64,000 nucleotides of DNA from Halonotius sp046719765 (GCF_046719765.1 NZ_JABEBY010000017.1:1-64000); one strand, 5' to 3'. Shown: positions 1-8,762, counted from the first letter of the stretch. The notes: generated from the letters alone by a model not told the origin. Program-made: numbers and translations.

Positions 1-117
1 CCTCTCGTATCGGCATCCTCACCATGTCAGACTGCGATCTTGCTGCTACCGTTATCAGGAGAACGGACAACTAGCGACAATGGATTTAACCCACTGTACG
101 TCCTCTACTGTGTAGAG

Positions 118-351
118 ATGCTTAGTGAGATACGCCGTGCAAACAGCGATACCCGCGTCCAGTATGTGTTGATGGTTATCTTTGGTGGGCTCTGTATTCT
201 TGCCGCGTTTTCGCCGTTCGAATACACGCTCCGGATGACAACCGTTGGCACCCTGTTTGGGTTTACCGCCGGCATCTGGGTGTCGCACCTCGTGCAGGTG
301 CTTCGTCGGGCCATCGACGCCAACAGCACCGTTACACCACAGGCTGAGTAA
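118..351 (+). CDS. small two-helix membrane protein, function unknown
   Basis: A 77-residue protein with two hydrophobic segments at about residues 16-33 and 40-59, a basic N-terminus and a short polar tail, so it is probably a small integral membrane protein. I do not recognise the family. The ATG at 118 is chosen over the upstream ATG at 40 because an AT-rich TATA-like stretch (83-90) lies about 30 bases before it, the usual spacing of leaderless haloarchaeal transcripts. Its stop lies one base before the ATG of the next gene, which also encodes a two-helix membrane protein, so the two are probably co-transcribed. It lies on the far side of the tRNA-Met 3'-end duplication, so it could belong to an old integrated segment; that is inference. 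Confidence 0.6.
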   Translation: MLSEIRRANSDTRVQYVLMVIFGGLCILAAFSPFEYTLRMTTVGTLFGFTAGIWVSHLVQVLRRAIDANSTVTPQAE

Positions 352-352
352 C

Positions 353-1258
353 ATGAGTTCACCAGAGCCCTCCACTGACAGCACGGAGTCGACCGAGGAC
401 GCGACGTTTCTCTCCGGGATCGAGTTTCTGACCGGCGATGATCCGAATCTCGGCTCCTTTCTGTTGACGATCGGTGCTGTCACCTGTGTATTTATCGCGC
501 TGTTTCAGCTTGGGCCGGTCGAGCCGCCGGTCTCCCATCTGTTGACCGCCGGTGTGCTCATCATCACCGTCGTTAGTGCCGGCTTCGCCGCGCTGCTCGA
601 CTCGCTTGGCTACTTCGATTCGACGCCGCCGGAACAGCCCGAGGCGTCCGCCGACACGACCACCACCGAGTATCCGTGGGTTCCATCCGCGCCGGTGTCG
701 GCCTCCCTCCCGCCGATGCTCAACTTTGATGCGGAACTGCAGGCGTTACACGCCCATTACGACGGCGATCTCCCCGAACAGTTTGACCCGTTTATCGCGG
801 AGTACAAGCGACTCAAGACGAATCCCAGCAATCGGTCGAGTATCGCCAGTGATCTTCGGGCCGATCTCAACCCGATCGGGACGATCCTCGACGAGGAGAG
901 TTCGGCCTACGACAACTACGAACGGATCAGCGAGGGGCTGTTCCGGTATCTCGGCGATGCTGCCGATCACTTCACCGCCACTGAGCCGGTTTTCTACAAC
1001 AGCACGGATACCGCACACGATGTGGTCGACATCAACGACGAACTGGGGCGGGCCGAGGTCACGATCGACAACGACGGCGAGGCCATCGATATCGATCTTG
1101 AGATCGAGTTCTACGACGGTGACACGTTGCTATCGAGCCGGAGCTGTCCGGTCGGCACCGTTGCCTCCGGCCAACAAAAGACGGTCGACACCGATGTGTT
1201 CATTCCCGCCGCCGCCGACCGGGCGATGACGGTCATTACACCGGCCGCCGACAGCTAA
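353..1258 (+). CDS. membrane-anchored hypothetical protein
   Basis: A 301-residue protein. An acidic Ser/Thr-rich N-terminus is followed by two transmembrane helices (about 35-53 and 60-83) and a roughly 210-residue hydrophilic domain. The C-terminal third (about 205-300) looks like a beta-sandwich, with alternating hydrophobic strands such as AEVTIDNDGEAIDIDLEIEF. That resembles the extracellular or accessory beta domains common in haloarchaeal surface proteins, but I cannot name the family. The start at 353 gives a one-base gap after the preceding gene; longer readings upstream would overlap that gene. It is probably a two-gene unit with it. Confidence 0.65.
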   Translation: MSSPEPSTDSTESTEDATFLSGIEFLTGDDPNLGSFLLTIGAVTCVFIALFQLGPVEPPVSHLLTAGVLIITVVSAGFAALLDSLGYFDSTPPEQPEASADTTTTEYPWVPSAPVSASLPPMLNFDAELQALHAHYDGDLPEQFDPFIAEYKRLKTNPSNRSSIASDLRADLNPIGTILDEESSAYDNYERISEGLFRYLGDAADHFTATEPVFYNSTDTAHDVVDINDELGRAEVTIDNDGEAIDIDLEIEFYDGDTLLSSRSCPVGTVASGQQKTVDTDVFIPAAADRAMTVITPAADS

Positions 1259-1341
1259 AGCGTCGCTTCGATTTGTCGGCCGCCCCGGCCCCACGGGAGA
1301 GCAGAACGCTCAAGACGGTTGCGTTCGGAGTGGCGGCCAGC

Positions 1342-1524
1342 ATGGAGATCCCGAATCAATCCGGAACCGGCATCATCCTGTTCGTTGTCGGGGCATTGCT
1401 CTTTATCCCTGGGCTGGTCTGGCAGGAGGGGCTACTCACGTATGGCATCCTGCTCGCCGCGGCTGTGGTGTTGACTGTTGGTACCTACCTCTTCGGCACC
1501 AGCGGTAGCGACCGGCCGGTCTGA
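1342..1524 (+). CDS. small membrane protein, function unknown
   Basis: A 60-residue protein made almost entirely of two hydrophobic helices (about residues 9-29 and 34-52) with a short polar tail. The ATG at 1342 is preferred. A TTG at 1273 in the same frame would add 23 polar residues and cannot be excluded. No family is recognised. It follows the membrane gene ending at 1258 on the same strand, but the 83-base gap leaves operon membership open. Confidence 0.45.
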   Translation: MEIPNQSGTGIILFVVGALLFIPGLVWQEGLLTYGILLAAAVVLTVGTYLFGTSGSDRPV

Positions 1525-1604
1525 TGGCACCAGCGATCTGCGTTATTCTCTGAGTCGAGCAGCGCAGTTGTCTCGGTCGGCGATTGTGTTACCCAGTAGA
1601 ATCA

Positions 1605-1625
1605 TGGCCGGGGTGGGCTCCGAAC
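1605..1625 (-). repeat. detached copy of the tRNA-Met 3' end
   Basis: These 21 bases are identical to 1764-1784, which encode the acceptor 3' strand, the discriminator base and most of the T arm of tRNA-Met, in the same orientation. Only the 3' end is copied, so this is not a second tRNA. A short exact duplication of a tRNA 3' end downstream of the tRNA is the usual footprint of integration at a tRNA gene. Here only 138 bases of non-coding sequence separate the two copies. Confidence 0.85.
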
Positions 1626-1628
1626 TTC

Positions 1629-1760
1629 CGTCGGAGCAAGCTCCGACGACTCGCAGACTCACTGCCGTTCGTCTGCGACCATACACGGGTTCTCCGCCCG
1701 CTTCCGGCCACGTCTTTCCGGACTCACCACTCACTGGCGTTCGTGGTTCATCGGAAAGAC
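1629..1760. repeat. three tandem inverted repeats between the tRNA-Met 3'-end copies
   Basis: The interval holds three perfect inverted repeats. The first is 9 bp with a 2-base loop (1629-1637/1640-1648). The second is 8 bp (1651-1658/1671-1678). The third is 9 bp (1712-1720/1752-1760) with an inner accac/gtggt helix. The loops of the second and third share a TCACT-x-GCGTTC core, so they look like copies of one unit. No open reading frame here has coding character. They could be terminators or remnants of an integrated element. Confidence 0.6.
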
Positions 1761-1763
1761 AAG

Positions 1764-1914
1764 TGGCCGGGGTGGGCTCCGAACCCACGATCTCCGCATA
1801 TCCCAGGTACGAGGCTCGGCAGGCCTCATGGGAGCGGACGCTTCCAAGGCGGTACCGCACCGAATCTCAGTAACCCTATGAGTGCGGCGCTATGTCCAGC
1901 TAAGCCACCCGGCC
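1764..1914 (-). tRNA. tRNA-Met (CAU, elongator) with a 77-nt intron
   Basis: Reading the minus strand, GGCCGGG at the 5' end pairs with CCCGGCC at the 3' end and the discriminator is A. The anticodon stem CCGCA/TGCGG closes a CT-CAT-A-A loop, and the T arm is GTGGG-TTCGGAG-CCCAC. The anticodon CAT is at 1880-1878. The loop is interrupted after position 37 by 77 bases (1876-1800), the place where archaeal splicing endonuclease cuts a bulge-helix-bulge. An intron of about this size is known for the haloarchaeal elongator tRNA-Met. The CCA is not encoded. A TATA-like ctttaacc (plus strand 1941-1948) lies about 30 bases upstream. Confidence 0.95.
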
Positions 1915-2086
1915 GCACCCCAATATACCCTGATCCGGTTCTTTAACCTTCTCATCTACACCGGTCTCACGGCGGGCGATCTGTCGGTCGCTCACACGCC
2001 CCGCGCCATCGTTCGCCGCGCGGTGGCCGCCGTGTATCACCGATGAGACAGCCGGTTTTATGTCCCACCACCGGCATCGTACACCA

Positions 2087-3292
2087 ATGAGTTTGCCCGA
2101 CGCGCTTACGTCCGCACTGGGGGAGGAATCCGCGGTCGCGGAGGTCGATCTCGGCGGCGACGACACCCTCGCTGTCACGCCGACACGGACGCTCGTCTAC
2201 CGCGCCGAGGGGTTGCTGTCGGACGAGGCCGTCGAGGAGTACCCCCACGACGCCGAACGCCTGACGCTATCGGAGGGCCGCCGGAAGGCCAAGCTGACCA
2301 TGGAGTACGGCCTCGATGGGACGGAGACGCTGTCGCTGCCATCCTCCCGGGTTGATGACGCACTGTTCCCGATTCTCGCGGGCGTCATCAACGCCGCCGG
2401 TATCACCGACCCCGGCGAGAGCGTGCTGAAGACGTTCCGGTTTAGCGAGATCACGCTGATCATCACCAGCAAGCAGGTCGTCAAACATATCGGCGCGCCG
2501 GTGTGGACCGAGGAGTTCGAAACCTTCGAGTATGAATCGATCACCGACGTCACCTTCGAGGAGGGAAGCGTCGCGACCACGGTCGTCCTCACCCACGACG
2601 GTCGACAGGATCGGTTCAAGATCCCCAGCGACGACGCCCGCGCCGTCCGGGAAGCGATCGTCGATGCGGTCTGTGCGTTCCACGAGGTCGACAGCATCGA
2701 CGCGCTGCGCGAACAGGTCGCCGAGGCGGCCGACGACGATCCGGACACACCGAGCGACGCGGAGGCGTCGGCCGATCAACTCGACTTTGGGGAGGGGATC
2801 GATCCGCTCGGAGCCAACCCGCCCGCGGTTGACGCCGACGCGGACAGCGACACCGGCTCGGAATCGACAGCGAGCGAGGCCGTCGGCGACGAGGCACTCG
2901 CGGCGTCGCTCGGTGAAGGCGAAAGCGACCAGTCGACGCCCACCACCGGCGGTGACCACTCGCCCGCGGCCGGCGGTGACCAATCGTCCACGGCCGGCGG
3001 TGAGCCCGCGACGGCCGATGGGGACGCGTCGTCGGCTGGTGATAGTCAGCCGGCGACCGAGAGCCAGTCCACCCCCGGCACCACCGATGCTGACACCGAT
3101 GCCGACGACGCCGGGCCGGCGACACGTGAGCTCACGGCGTCGGGATCTGAAGCTGCTGGTCCGGCTGACGAGGACGAGCTCGCCGAGACGGTTGCCACAC
3201 TCGCCGAGCGGATCGACCGACAGGAAGAACAGCTGGCCCGCCAAAACGAGCTGATCGAGACGCTGATCGAGGAGCTTCGCCGCGGTCGATAA
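2087..3292 (+). CDS. DUF7115-type haloarchaeal protein with C-terminal coiled coil
   Basis: A 401-residue acidic protein. The N-terminal ~220 residues match the conserved haloarchaeal family I know as DUF7115, recognised by segments such as TPTRTLVYRAEGLLSDE and YPHDAERLTLSEGRRK. They look like two related beta-rich PH-like halves. Residues ~225-350 are a low-complexity Ser/Thr/Asp/Gly linker with repeats of TGGDxS type. The last ~45 residues form a short coiled coil with RIDRQEEQLARQNELIETL. The ATG at 2087 lies ~30 bases after a TATA-like ggttttatg, which fits leaderless transcription. Function is unknown. Confidence 0.8.
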   Translation: MSLPDALTSALGEESAVAEVDLGGDDTLAVTPTRTLVYRAEGLLSDEAVEEYPHDAERLTLSEGRRKAKLTMEYGLDGTETLSLPSSRVDDALFPILAGVINAAGITDPGESVLKTFRFSEITLIITSKQVVKHIGAPVWTEEFETFEYESITDVTFEEGSVATTVVLTHDGRQDRFKIPSDDARAVREAIVDAVCAFHEVDSIDALREQVAEAADDDPDTPSDAEASADQLDFGEGIDPLGANPPAVDADADSDTGSESTASEAVGDEALAASLGEGESDQSTPTTGGDHSPAAGGDQSSTAGGEPATADGDASSAGDSQPATESQSTPGTTDADTDADDAGPATRELTASGSEAAGPADEDELAETVATLAERIDRQEEQLARQNELIETLIEELRRGR

Positions 3293-3311
3293 CCAACGCC
3301 GGCTTGCCGCG

Positions 3312-3728
3312 TTAGTCGTCGCGGCCCACAACTTTTCGAACACAGTCGGAGCCAAACGGCCCGAGTTCGCCGGTCTCGAAGCTGATGAAATGGCCTGTCG
3401 AGAGCCCCGCGCCACACCGCTGACAGGTAAACTCGCCGTCGCGGGCGACGACCTGCTGCTCGAAGCGGACGAAACTCCCGCCGCGTCGCACCCGAATCCG
3501 ACCCTCCTCGCGCTCGATGAGACCCCGCTTTTCGGCGGTATCGAGGATCTCCCGGGTGAGCGATGGGCTTGTCGTTACGGTCTCGATGCGATCGATCACC
3601 GCCGACAGCGGCAGCTCATCGGCTTCGAGATGCTCGATCAGTGTGAGTGCGAGATCGCGTTTCGCTGCCCGACGCTGCGGAACCGCCTCGTCGGGTGGTT
3701 CGCCGGATGCCGAGTCGCCGTCGGTCAC
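3312..3728 (-). CDS. DUF5830-type protein with a C-terminal zinc ribbon
   Basis: A 138-residue protein with a winged-helix-like helical half (LALTLIEHLEADELPLSAVIDRI). A basic strand (RIRVRRGGSFVRFEQQ) precedes a C-terminal metal-binding part containing CQRCG and a later GSDC, so it may be a small nucleic-acid-binding regulator. I choose the GTG at 3728. The ATG at 3755 lies inside a TATA-like attatg placed ~27 bases upstream of the GTG, so the ATG is more likely promoter than start. It converges with the DUF7115 gene. Haloarchaeal proteins of this kind are annotated DUF5830; function unknown. Confidence 0.75.
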   Translation of the reverse strand: MTDGDSASGEPPDEAVPQRRAAKRDLALTLIEHLEADELPLSAVIDRIETVTTSPSLTREILDTAEKRGLIEREEGRIRVRRGGSFVRFEQQVVARDGEFTCQRCGAGLSTGHFISFETGELGPFGSDCVRKVVGRDD

Positions 3729-3830
3729 GGTCGTGGCTTTGCCGGCGGCCCGCATAATCCTTCCGCGGGCTGATTTGGATTCCTGTTGCGAGCCGCGATT
3801 GAATATCTGCTCGCGGTGTCGGTGTCGACG

Positions 3831-4010
3831 CTATTCTTCGGTGTCGTCTTTCATCTCCGCGAGCTGATCGATGAGGTTGTCGGTGTCGGCTTCCGACTCG
3901 AAGGACACCTCGCCGTTGTGGTCGTTTTCGTGGACGGCGACCCCGTCGCTGTCGTCGGTGTCGACATCCTGGTCTTTCTGTTCGGACTCATCGTAGCTTC
4001 CGAATCCCAT
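3831..4010 (-). CDS. small DUF5786-type haloarchaeal protein
   Basis: A 59-residue very acidic protein beginning MGFGSYDESEQ, the invariant opening of a small family found across haloarchaea (DUF5786). The rest is Asp/Glu-rich and ends in an amphipathic helix (DNLIDQLAEMKDD). A TATA-like cttttatcg lies ~26 bases upstream of this ATG, which supports the start and leaderless transcription. It lies downstream of the ribL/JAMM pair on the same strand. Function is unknown. Confidence 0.85.
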   Translation of the reverse strand: MGFGSYDESEQKDQDVDTDDSDGVAVHENDHNGEVSFESEADTDNLIDQLAEMKDDTEE

Positions 4011-4056
4011 ATCGGATCGACCGACAGCGATCGATAAAAGCTGACTGATGTCGCTG

Positions 4057-4494
4057 TCACCCGCGCTGTGCCAGGATTCGCTCAATGATCGCCCTCGACG
4101 ACAGCAGTTCGTCATCGTGGGCGGGTTCCCGCGCCGTTGCCCGCTCGATCCGGCAGTCAACCCCGCGGTCGGCCAGCGTCTCGCTGATCGCGTCGGCGTC
4201 GTGGTGTTGGTCGTGGCCGAGGACGATCACGTCGGGATCGATCCGCTCGATCGGCACGAAGATGTCCTCGGGGTGGCCGCGGTGGGCCGCGTCGACGACG
4301 CCGAGTGCTTCGACCGTCTCCCGTCGCTGGCGATCCGAGAGGATCGGCGGCTCCTTGTGGGTGACGTTGGCCCGCCGGGCGACGATGACGTGGAGTTCAT
4401 CGGCGTACGTCGCCGCTTCCTCCAGATAGTGGATATGGCCCGGATGTAGCAGGTCGAAGGTGCCTTGGGCGACCGCGCGTGTCGGTGCGGTCAT
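4057..4494 (-). CDS. ribL: FAD synthase (FMN adenylyltransferase)
   Basis: A 145-residue nucleotidyltransferase of the cytidylyltransferase-like HIGH superfamily. In archaea this form (RibL) transfers AMP from ATP to FMN to make FAD. Visible motifs are GTFDLLHPGHIHYLEEA near the N-terminus, with the HxGH signature, and ILSDRQRRETVEAL for the second nucleotide-binding element; VIVLGHDQ lies between core strands. The length matches archaeal RibL. Its start overlaps the stop of the upstream JAMM gene by four bases (ATGA), so the two are translationally coupled. A glycerol-3-phosphate cytidylyltransferase relative is the alternative, but the archaeal context favours RibL. Confidence 0.9.
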   Translation of the reverse strand: MTAPTRAVAQGTFDLLHPGHIHYLEEAATYADELHVIVARRANVTHKEPPILSDRQRRETVEALGVVDAAHRGHPEDIFVPIERIDPDVIVLGHDQHHDADAISETLADRGVDCRIERATAREPAHDDELLSSRAIIERILAQRG

Positions 4495-5015
4495 CGGTCG
4501 GACTCCTCGCTGTCGGGATCGCGGCCCTCAGCCCGCAGCTCGGCGTCGATATCCGCTTGTGTGAAGTCGAAAAACTGCTCCTCGGGGAGGTCGACATCGA
4601 GCACGTCGAGCGATCGGGGGTCGCCGTTGCTGTCGAAGGCCTTCCAGTCGCGCCAGCCATAGGGTGAACCGATGATGATGTGGACGTTGCCCTTGTGGAA
4701 TGTTTTCAGATCCGCGTCGCTCGGTCGCAACACGCCGTTTGGGTGGGAGTGCACCGAGCCGACGGCTTTGCGGTCGTTGGGGATCATATTGGATTTGACC
4801 GTCGCACTCCGGGGGTCGGATTTGGTGCCGGGGATCACCAACACGTCGGTGATGACCTGACCGCGCCGTTCGAGATCGAACTTGCGGGCATCCTCTCCCC
4901 GAAGGAGGCCCATATACTCGTTGGGGTGGGTCGCCTCGCTGGCTTCGAGTGCGAACTCCAAGGTCTCGCGGGCGATGCCGAGGATCTCACTCGAACGGAA
5001 CAGCCGCATTGCCAT
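4491..5015 (-). CDS. JAMM/MPN+ metalloprotease (archaeal desampylase family)
   Basis: A 174-residue Mov34/MPN/PAD-1 protein. The JAMM zinc motif is complete: a glutamate in NEYMGLLRG (about residues 32-40), then SVHSHPNGVLRPSDAD with two histidines and the aspartate. Haloarchaeal proteins of this type remove ubiquitin-like SAMP modifiers from proteins. That substrate is inferred from the family, and there are several paralogues per genome, so the exact role is uncertain. The C-terminus is an acidic tail. The start may be ATG 5015 or ATG 5009; a TATA-like cttagatgg sits ~25-30 bases upstream. It overlaps ribL by 4 bases. Confidence 0.85.
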   Translation of the reverse strand: MAMRLFRSSEILGIARETLEFALEASEATHPNEYMGLLRGEDARKFDLERRGQVITDVLVIPGTKSDPRSATVKSNMIPNDRKAVGSVHSHPNGVLRPSDADLKTFHKGNVHIIIGSPYGWRDWKAFDSNGDPRSLDVLDVDLPEEQFFDFTQADIDAELRAEGRDPDSEESDR

Positions 5016-5106
5016 CCCCTCGGCCCGGCGGCCATCTAAGCGTTCCGAAAGCCCCGGCGAGCGGAGATAACAAGCTTAACACGTCGGTCGCTCGTAGCGG
5101 GCGTAT

Positions 5107-7005
5107 ATGACCGATGATTCCGCCGGGGATTCCGGCGTTCGGGAGGATTCCCGTCCCGTCGTCTACGATCTCGCCCCTGACTGTACGACCACCGATATCG
5201 CGTCGGGCGAACACTACCACGCTGTCGTCAACGGCGTCGTCGACTACGGCGTTTTCGTCGATATCTCGGATAACGTCTCGGGGTTGATCCACGAGTCAAA
5301 CCTTGATCGCTCCTACGACGTGGGCGACCGCCTTGTCGTCACGCTTGATGTCGCAAAGGACAACGGTGATCTCGCCTTCGATCTCCCCGGGTTCGACGAC
5401 TACCGAACCGAGCTCCGCGACCACGAGCCGGATATCACACAGATCGACGAGCTTGCGACCGGCGAGACGGTCACCATCGAGGGCCGGCTCGTCCAGATCA
5501 AACAGACCGGCGGGCCGACCATCTTCGAGGTCGCTGACGGCACCGGCATCGTCAGCGGTGCGGCCTTCGAGGAGGCCGGCGTTCGGGCGTACCCCGACGC
5601 CGAGATCGATGATGTCGTCCGGATCACCGGCGCGGTCGAGCTTCACGACGACGTGCGGCAGGTGGAGATCGACTCGCTGACGATCCTCGCCGGCGAGACG
5701 GCCGCCGACGCGAACGACGCGATCGATGCCGCCCTTTCGGAGCGGGCGACGCCGGCCGACATCGAGCCGCTGGTCGAGTGGCCCGCCTTCGAACCGATCT
5801 TCGACGACCTCGTTGACCTTGCCGAACGCCTTCGTGAGACGGTGCTTGCGGGTCGCCCGATCCGGATCCGCCACCACGCCGACGGCGACGGGATGTGTGG
5901 GGCGACGCCGCTGCAACTCGCCTTGGAGAACTTCATCACCGAGGTACACGCCGATCCCGACGCACCCGAACACCTCTGTAAACGCCTGCCGAGCAAGGCA
6001 CCCTACTACGAGATGGAGGATGTGACGCGGGATCTCAACTTCGCCCTTGAGGGCCAGGATCGCCACGGCCAGAAGCTCCCGCTGTTGGTCATGCTCGATA
6101 ACGGCTCGACCGAGGAGGATGTGCCGGCCTACCGGAACCTCGCCCACTACGACATCCCGATCGTCGTCCTCGATCACCACCACCCTGATCCGGAGGCGGT
6201 CGACCCGCTGCTGGATGCCCACATCAACCCCTATCTCTACGGCGAGGATTACCGGATCACGACCGGGATGATGTCGGTCGAACTCGCCCGGCTGATCGAC
6301 CCCTCGATCAGCGACGATGTCGAACACGTGCCGGCGGTCGCCGGGCTCTCGGATCGCTCGAAAGCCGACGTGATGCCGCGGTTTGTCTTCCGGGCCAACG
6401 AGGCCGGCTACGACCGCGACGATCTCGAAGCCATCGGCGAAGCACTCGATTACGCCGCCCACTGGCTGCGCTACAACGAGGGCAAAACGCTCGTCAACGA
6501 CGTGCTTGATGTGGGTTGTGACGACTCCGATCGCCACGAACGCCTCATCGAGTTCCTCGCCGAGCGCGCCGAACGCGACGTGGAACGCCAACTCGACGCC
6601 CTTGAGCCGCATGTCGAACACGAACGACTCGACTCCGAGGCGCATCTCTACCGCATCGACCTCGACAACTTTGCCCACCGGTTTACGTATCCCGCGCCGG
6701 GGAAGACAACCGGCAACCTCCACGATCGGAAGGTCACCGAGACCGGCGAGCCCGTGATCACGATCGGCTACGGCCCTGATTTCGCCGTCCTTCGCTCTGA
6801 TGGGGTTCGCCTCGATATCCCCGAGATGGTGACCGAGCTCAACGAGGAACTCCCCGGTTCCGGTGTCTCCGGCGGCGGCCACCTCGTCGTCGGTTCGATC
6901 AAGTTCGTCAAGGGGCGTCGTGAGTCGGTGATCGACCTACTGGTCGAGAAGATGGCCGACGCCGACCTCGACGAATCGCTGTCGAGTACGGCCCCGCTGG
7001 AATAA
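5107..7005 (+). CDS. RecJ-like DHH single-strand nuclease with S1 and OB domains
   Basis: A 632-residue protein. An S1 RNA-binding domain (~35-100, VVNGVVDYGVFVDISDNVSG) is followed by an OB-fold domain (~115-190, VTIEGRLVQIKQTGG). Then comes a DHH phosphoesterase core with HHADGDG (~258-264) and LDHHHPD (~356-362), and a DHHA1 domain ending in GSGVSGGGH. This order is that of archaeal RecJ/GAN-like 5'-3' exonucleases, which act on single-stranded DNA or RNA with GINS/CMG or in repair. Haloarchaea carry several paralogues and I cannot assign which. A TATA-like gcttaac lies ~30 bases upstream of the ATG, so the mRNA is probably leaderless. Confidence 0.9.
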   Translation: MTDDSAGDSGVREDSRPVVYDLAPDCTTTDIASGEHYHAVVNGVVDYGVFVDISDNVSGLIHESNLDRSYDVGDRLVVTLDVAKDNGDLAFDLPGFDDYRTELRDHEPDITQIDELATGETVTIEGRLVQIKQTGGPTIFEVADGTGIVSGAAFEEAGVRAYPDAEIDDVVRITGAVELHDDVRQVEIDSLTILAGETAADANDAIDAALSERATPADIEPLVEWPAFEPIFDDLVDLAERLRETVLAGRPIRIRHHADGDGMCGATPLQLALENFITEVHADPDAPEHLCKRLPSKAPYYEMEDVTRDLNFALEGQDRHGQKLPLLVMLDNGSTEEDVPAYRNLAHYDIPIVVLDHHHPDPEAVDPLLDAHINPYLYGEDYRITTGMMSVELARLIDPSISDDVEHVPAVAGLSDRSKADVMPRFVFRANEAGYDRDDLEAIGEALDYAAHWLRYNEGKTLVNDVLDVGCDDSDRHERLIEFLAERAERDVERQLDALEPHVEHERLDSEAHLYRIDLDNFAHRFTYPAPGKTTGNLHDRKVTETGEPVITIGYGPDFAVLRSDGVRLDIPEMVTELNEELPGSGVSGGGHLVVGSIKFVKGRRESVIDLLVEKMADADLDESLSSTAPLE

Positions 7006-7025
7006 CGCGGTCGGCTACTGCCTCC

Positions 7026-8669
7026 TCAGTTCTCAGCAAAGACCAGCCATCGCTTTGCGAGCAGCGCGGTAGCACTGATCACGGCGACGGCGACGACCAC
7101 GAGCCCGGCCGGAAGCTCACCGCCCGGGAGGAGGCTAAACCCACCGCCGTCGCCGCTGGCCTGCCAGTCGCCGGTGAAGACCTCCCGGTAGTAGTCGGCG
7201 ACCCGCTCGTCGGTGACGGCGATCGCCACCTCGCGGTTGTTTTCGGCGGAGTTGTCGTTCCAGTTGAGACTCCCGATGACGGCGGTGTCGTCGGCGACGA
7301 TCCCCTTGGCGTGGATTTTGCCAAATCGGTTGTTCTCCTCAGCGACGCGCACGCTGAGCGGAACGTTGTCGTCGGCCACTCGCTCGCGGAGTTGCTCCGC
7401 CAGCGCGGTGTTTTCCTCCTCGGCGTACCAGGTTCCGCTCAGCAAGATTTGCACCTCGGTGCCGCGGTCGGCCGCGCGGATCGCCGCCCGGAGCAGCCGG
7501 TAGTCGCGGTCGCCGATCGACGGCTGGATCACGAGTAACTGGTCGTCGGTGTTGTTGATGCGCTCAACCAATGCCGATTCGGCGTTGTCAGGGGCGGCCA
7601 ACACCCGCAGTTCGTCGGCCGTCGTCGACACCGGCGGGTGGTGCTGTGGATACGAGCCGGTCGCCGTCTCGGCTTCGACGGTCTCGATCTCCTCGCGGAC
7701 GGTTTCCCACGCGGGCGTATCCTCCCATGTCGTATCGTGTTCGAAGATGGCGGCCAGCTCGTCGGCGACCCCCGCTGAGGTGGTGGTCAGCCCCCAGCCG
7801 CGGCTGTCGGCTCCGCCGGTACCTGACGGTTTCCAGTTTTCGGTGAGGACGACGGCGGTGTCGTCGGCGACGGCGTACTTCGGGTGGTGGTACCGGAACC
7901 GGGCGGCGTCACCGGTCATCACGCGCACGTCGACGCCGGCGGCGGCGAGCTCATCGAGGACGGTTGCCTGCCGTTCCGTCATGCCGCCAACCGGGCCACC
8001 CTCAACGAGGACGGCCACGTCGACCCCGCGGTTGTGGGCGGCGATCAGTTCGTCGACGACCCGTTGATCCGTCAGCGTGTAGGCCGCGAGATACAGTCGG
8101 CCGTCGGCGTCGTCGATCGCATCGATCGGTGCGGCCGGATTGTCTGGGAGGACGAACGCCTCGACTGACACGTCGGTGACGGTGGTGGGTGCTCGCGGCT
8201 CGAAGCCCGTGGGCTGCCAGCGCGGCTCGCGGTCGGCGCGCCACTGCTGGCTTTCCGGGGCGTCCTCGTAGCTGACGGTGTCGACGACGCTGTCGCCGCG
8301 ACGAAGGGTTAGTGTCTCGCCGCTGACAGCGAGTTGGAAGCTGCCGCCGGCGGCGACCGCGGTCGCGTTCGTGTAGGTCGCGGTTTGGTTAGGATGCCGT
8401 GTCGCGGCGAACCGCCCCGTCCGATCGTCCGGCAGGTCGGCAACCCCCTCGCCGTCGGTGAGCGTCCAGTTGCCCGGCTCGGTGATTGTGACAGTTGCAT
8501 ACTCGCCGTGGTTTTGCTCGGTTGTTGGGTTCGGGTAGAGTTCGACAATCTCCCCTGTCGCTGCTGTCGTTGCTGTCGCGTCTGCTACCCCCACGGATGG
8601 CGCGGTGAGGAGGAGGCAGCCACAGACGAGGAGCCAGCCAAGCGGCCGAAGCCGGCGGTGCCAGGTCAC
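7026..8669 (-). CDS. exported phospholipase-D-superfamily protein with C-terminal anchor
   Basis: A 547-residue protein. A signal peptide (~1-30, RRLRPLGWLLVCGCLLLTA) leads into a beta-rich domain (~42-160, GEIVELYPNPTTEQNHGEYA) that resembles a lamin-tail-like (LTD) fold. Two phospholipase-D modules follow, each with its HKD motif: HPKYAVAD then TENW, and IHAKGIVAD then SLNWNDNSAENNRE. The protein ends with one transmembrane helix just before the basic C-terminus, so it is probably anchored outside the cell. The substrate may be a phospholipid, polysaccharide or nucleic acid; this cannot be told. The GTG at 8669 is the only start giving a proper signal peptide. Confidence 0.85.
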   Translation of the reverse strand: MTWHRRLRPLGWLLVCGCLLLTAPSVGVADATATTAATGEIVELYPNPTTEQNHGEYATVTITEPGNWTLTDGEGVADLPDDRTGRFAATRHPNQTATYTNATAVAAGGSFQLAVSGETLTLRRGDSVVDTVSYEDAPESQQWRADREPRWQPTGFEPRAPTTVTDVSVEAFVLPDNPAAPIDAIDDADGRLYLAAYTLTDQRVVDELIAAHNRGVDVAVLVEGGPVGGMTERQATVLDELAAAGVDVRVMTGDAARFRYHHPKYAVADDTAVVLTENWKPSGTGGADSRGWGLTTTSAGVADELAAIFEHDTTWEDTPAWETVREEIETVEAETATGSYPQHHPPVSTTADELRVLAAPDNAESALVERINNTDDQLLVIQPSIGDRDYRLLRAAIRAADRGTEVQILLSGTWYAEEENTALAEQLRERVADDNVPLSVRVAEENNRFGKIHAKGIVADDTAVIGSLNWNDNSAENNREVAIAVTDERVADYYREVFTGDWQASGDGGGFSLLPGGELPAGLVVVAVAVISATALLAKRWLVFAEN

Positions 8670-8732
8670 GGCGGGGGTGCTGCGGCTTCGGATAAAAACG
8701 TCCGGGCGGAGCCCACGCAACAGGTGAGAACC

Positions 8733-8740
8733 CTTATTTT
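8733..8740 (+). promoter_or_regulatory. TATA-like box of purK
   Basis: The AT-rich cttatttt sits 23-30 bases before the purK ATG at 8763, the distance expected for archaeal box A and a leaderless transcript. Confidence 0.6.
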
Positions 8741-8762
8741 CGCCCGCCGGAATCTCCCGCGT

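Noticed and set aside
1478..1946. open frames across the tRNA-Met region on both strands
   Set aside because: They run through the tRNA, its intron and the inverted repeats, and their translations are basic low-complexity sequence.
5296..6882. 528-codon open frame opposite the RecJ-like gene
   Set aside because: It mirrors the coding frame of the RecJ-like protein, which has intact S1, OB and DHH motifs. The antisense translation matches nothing.
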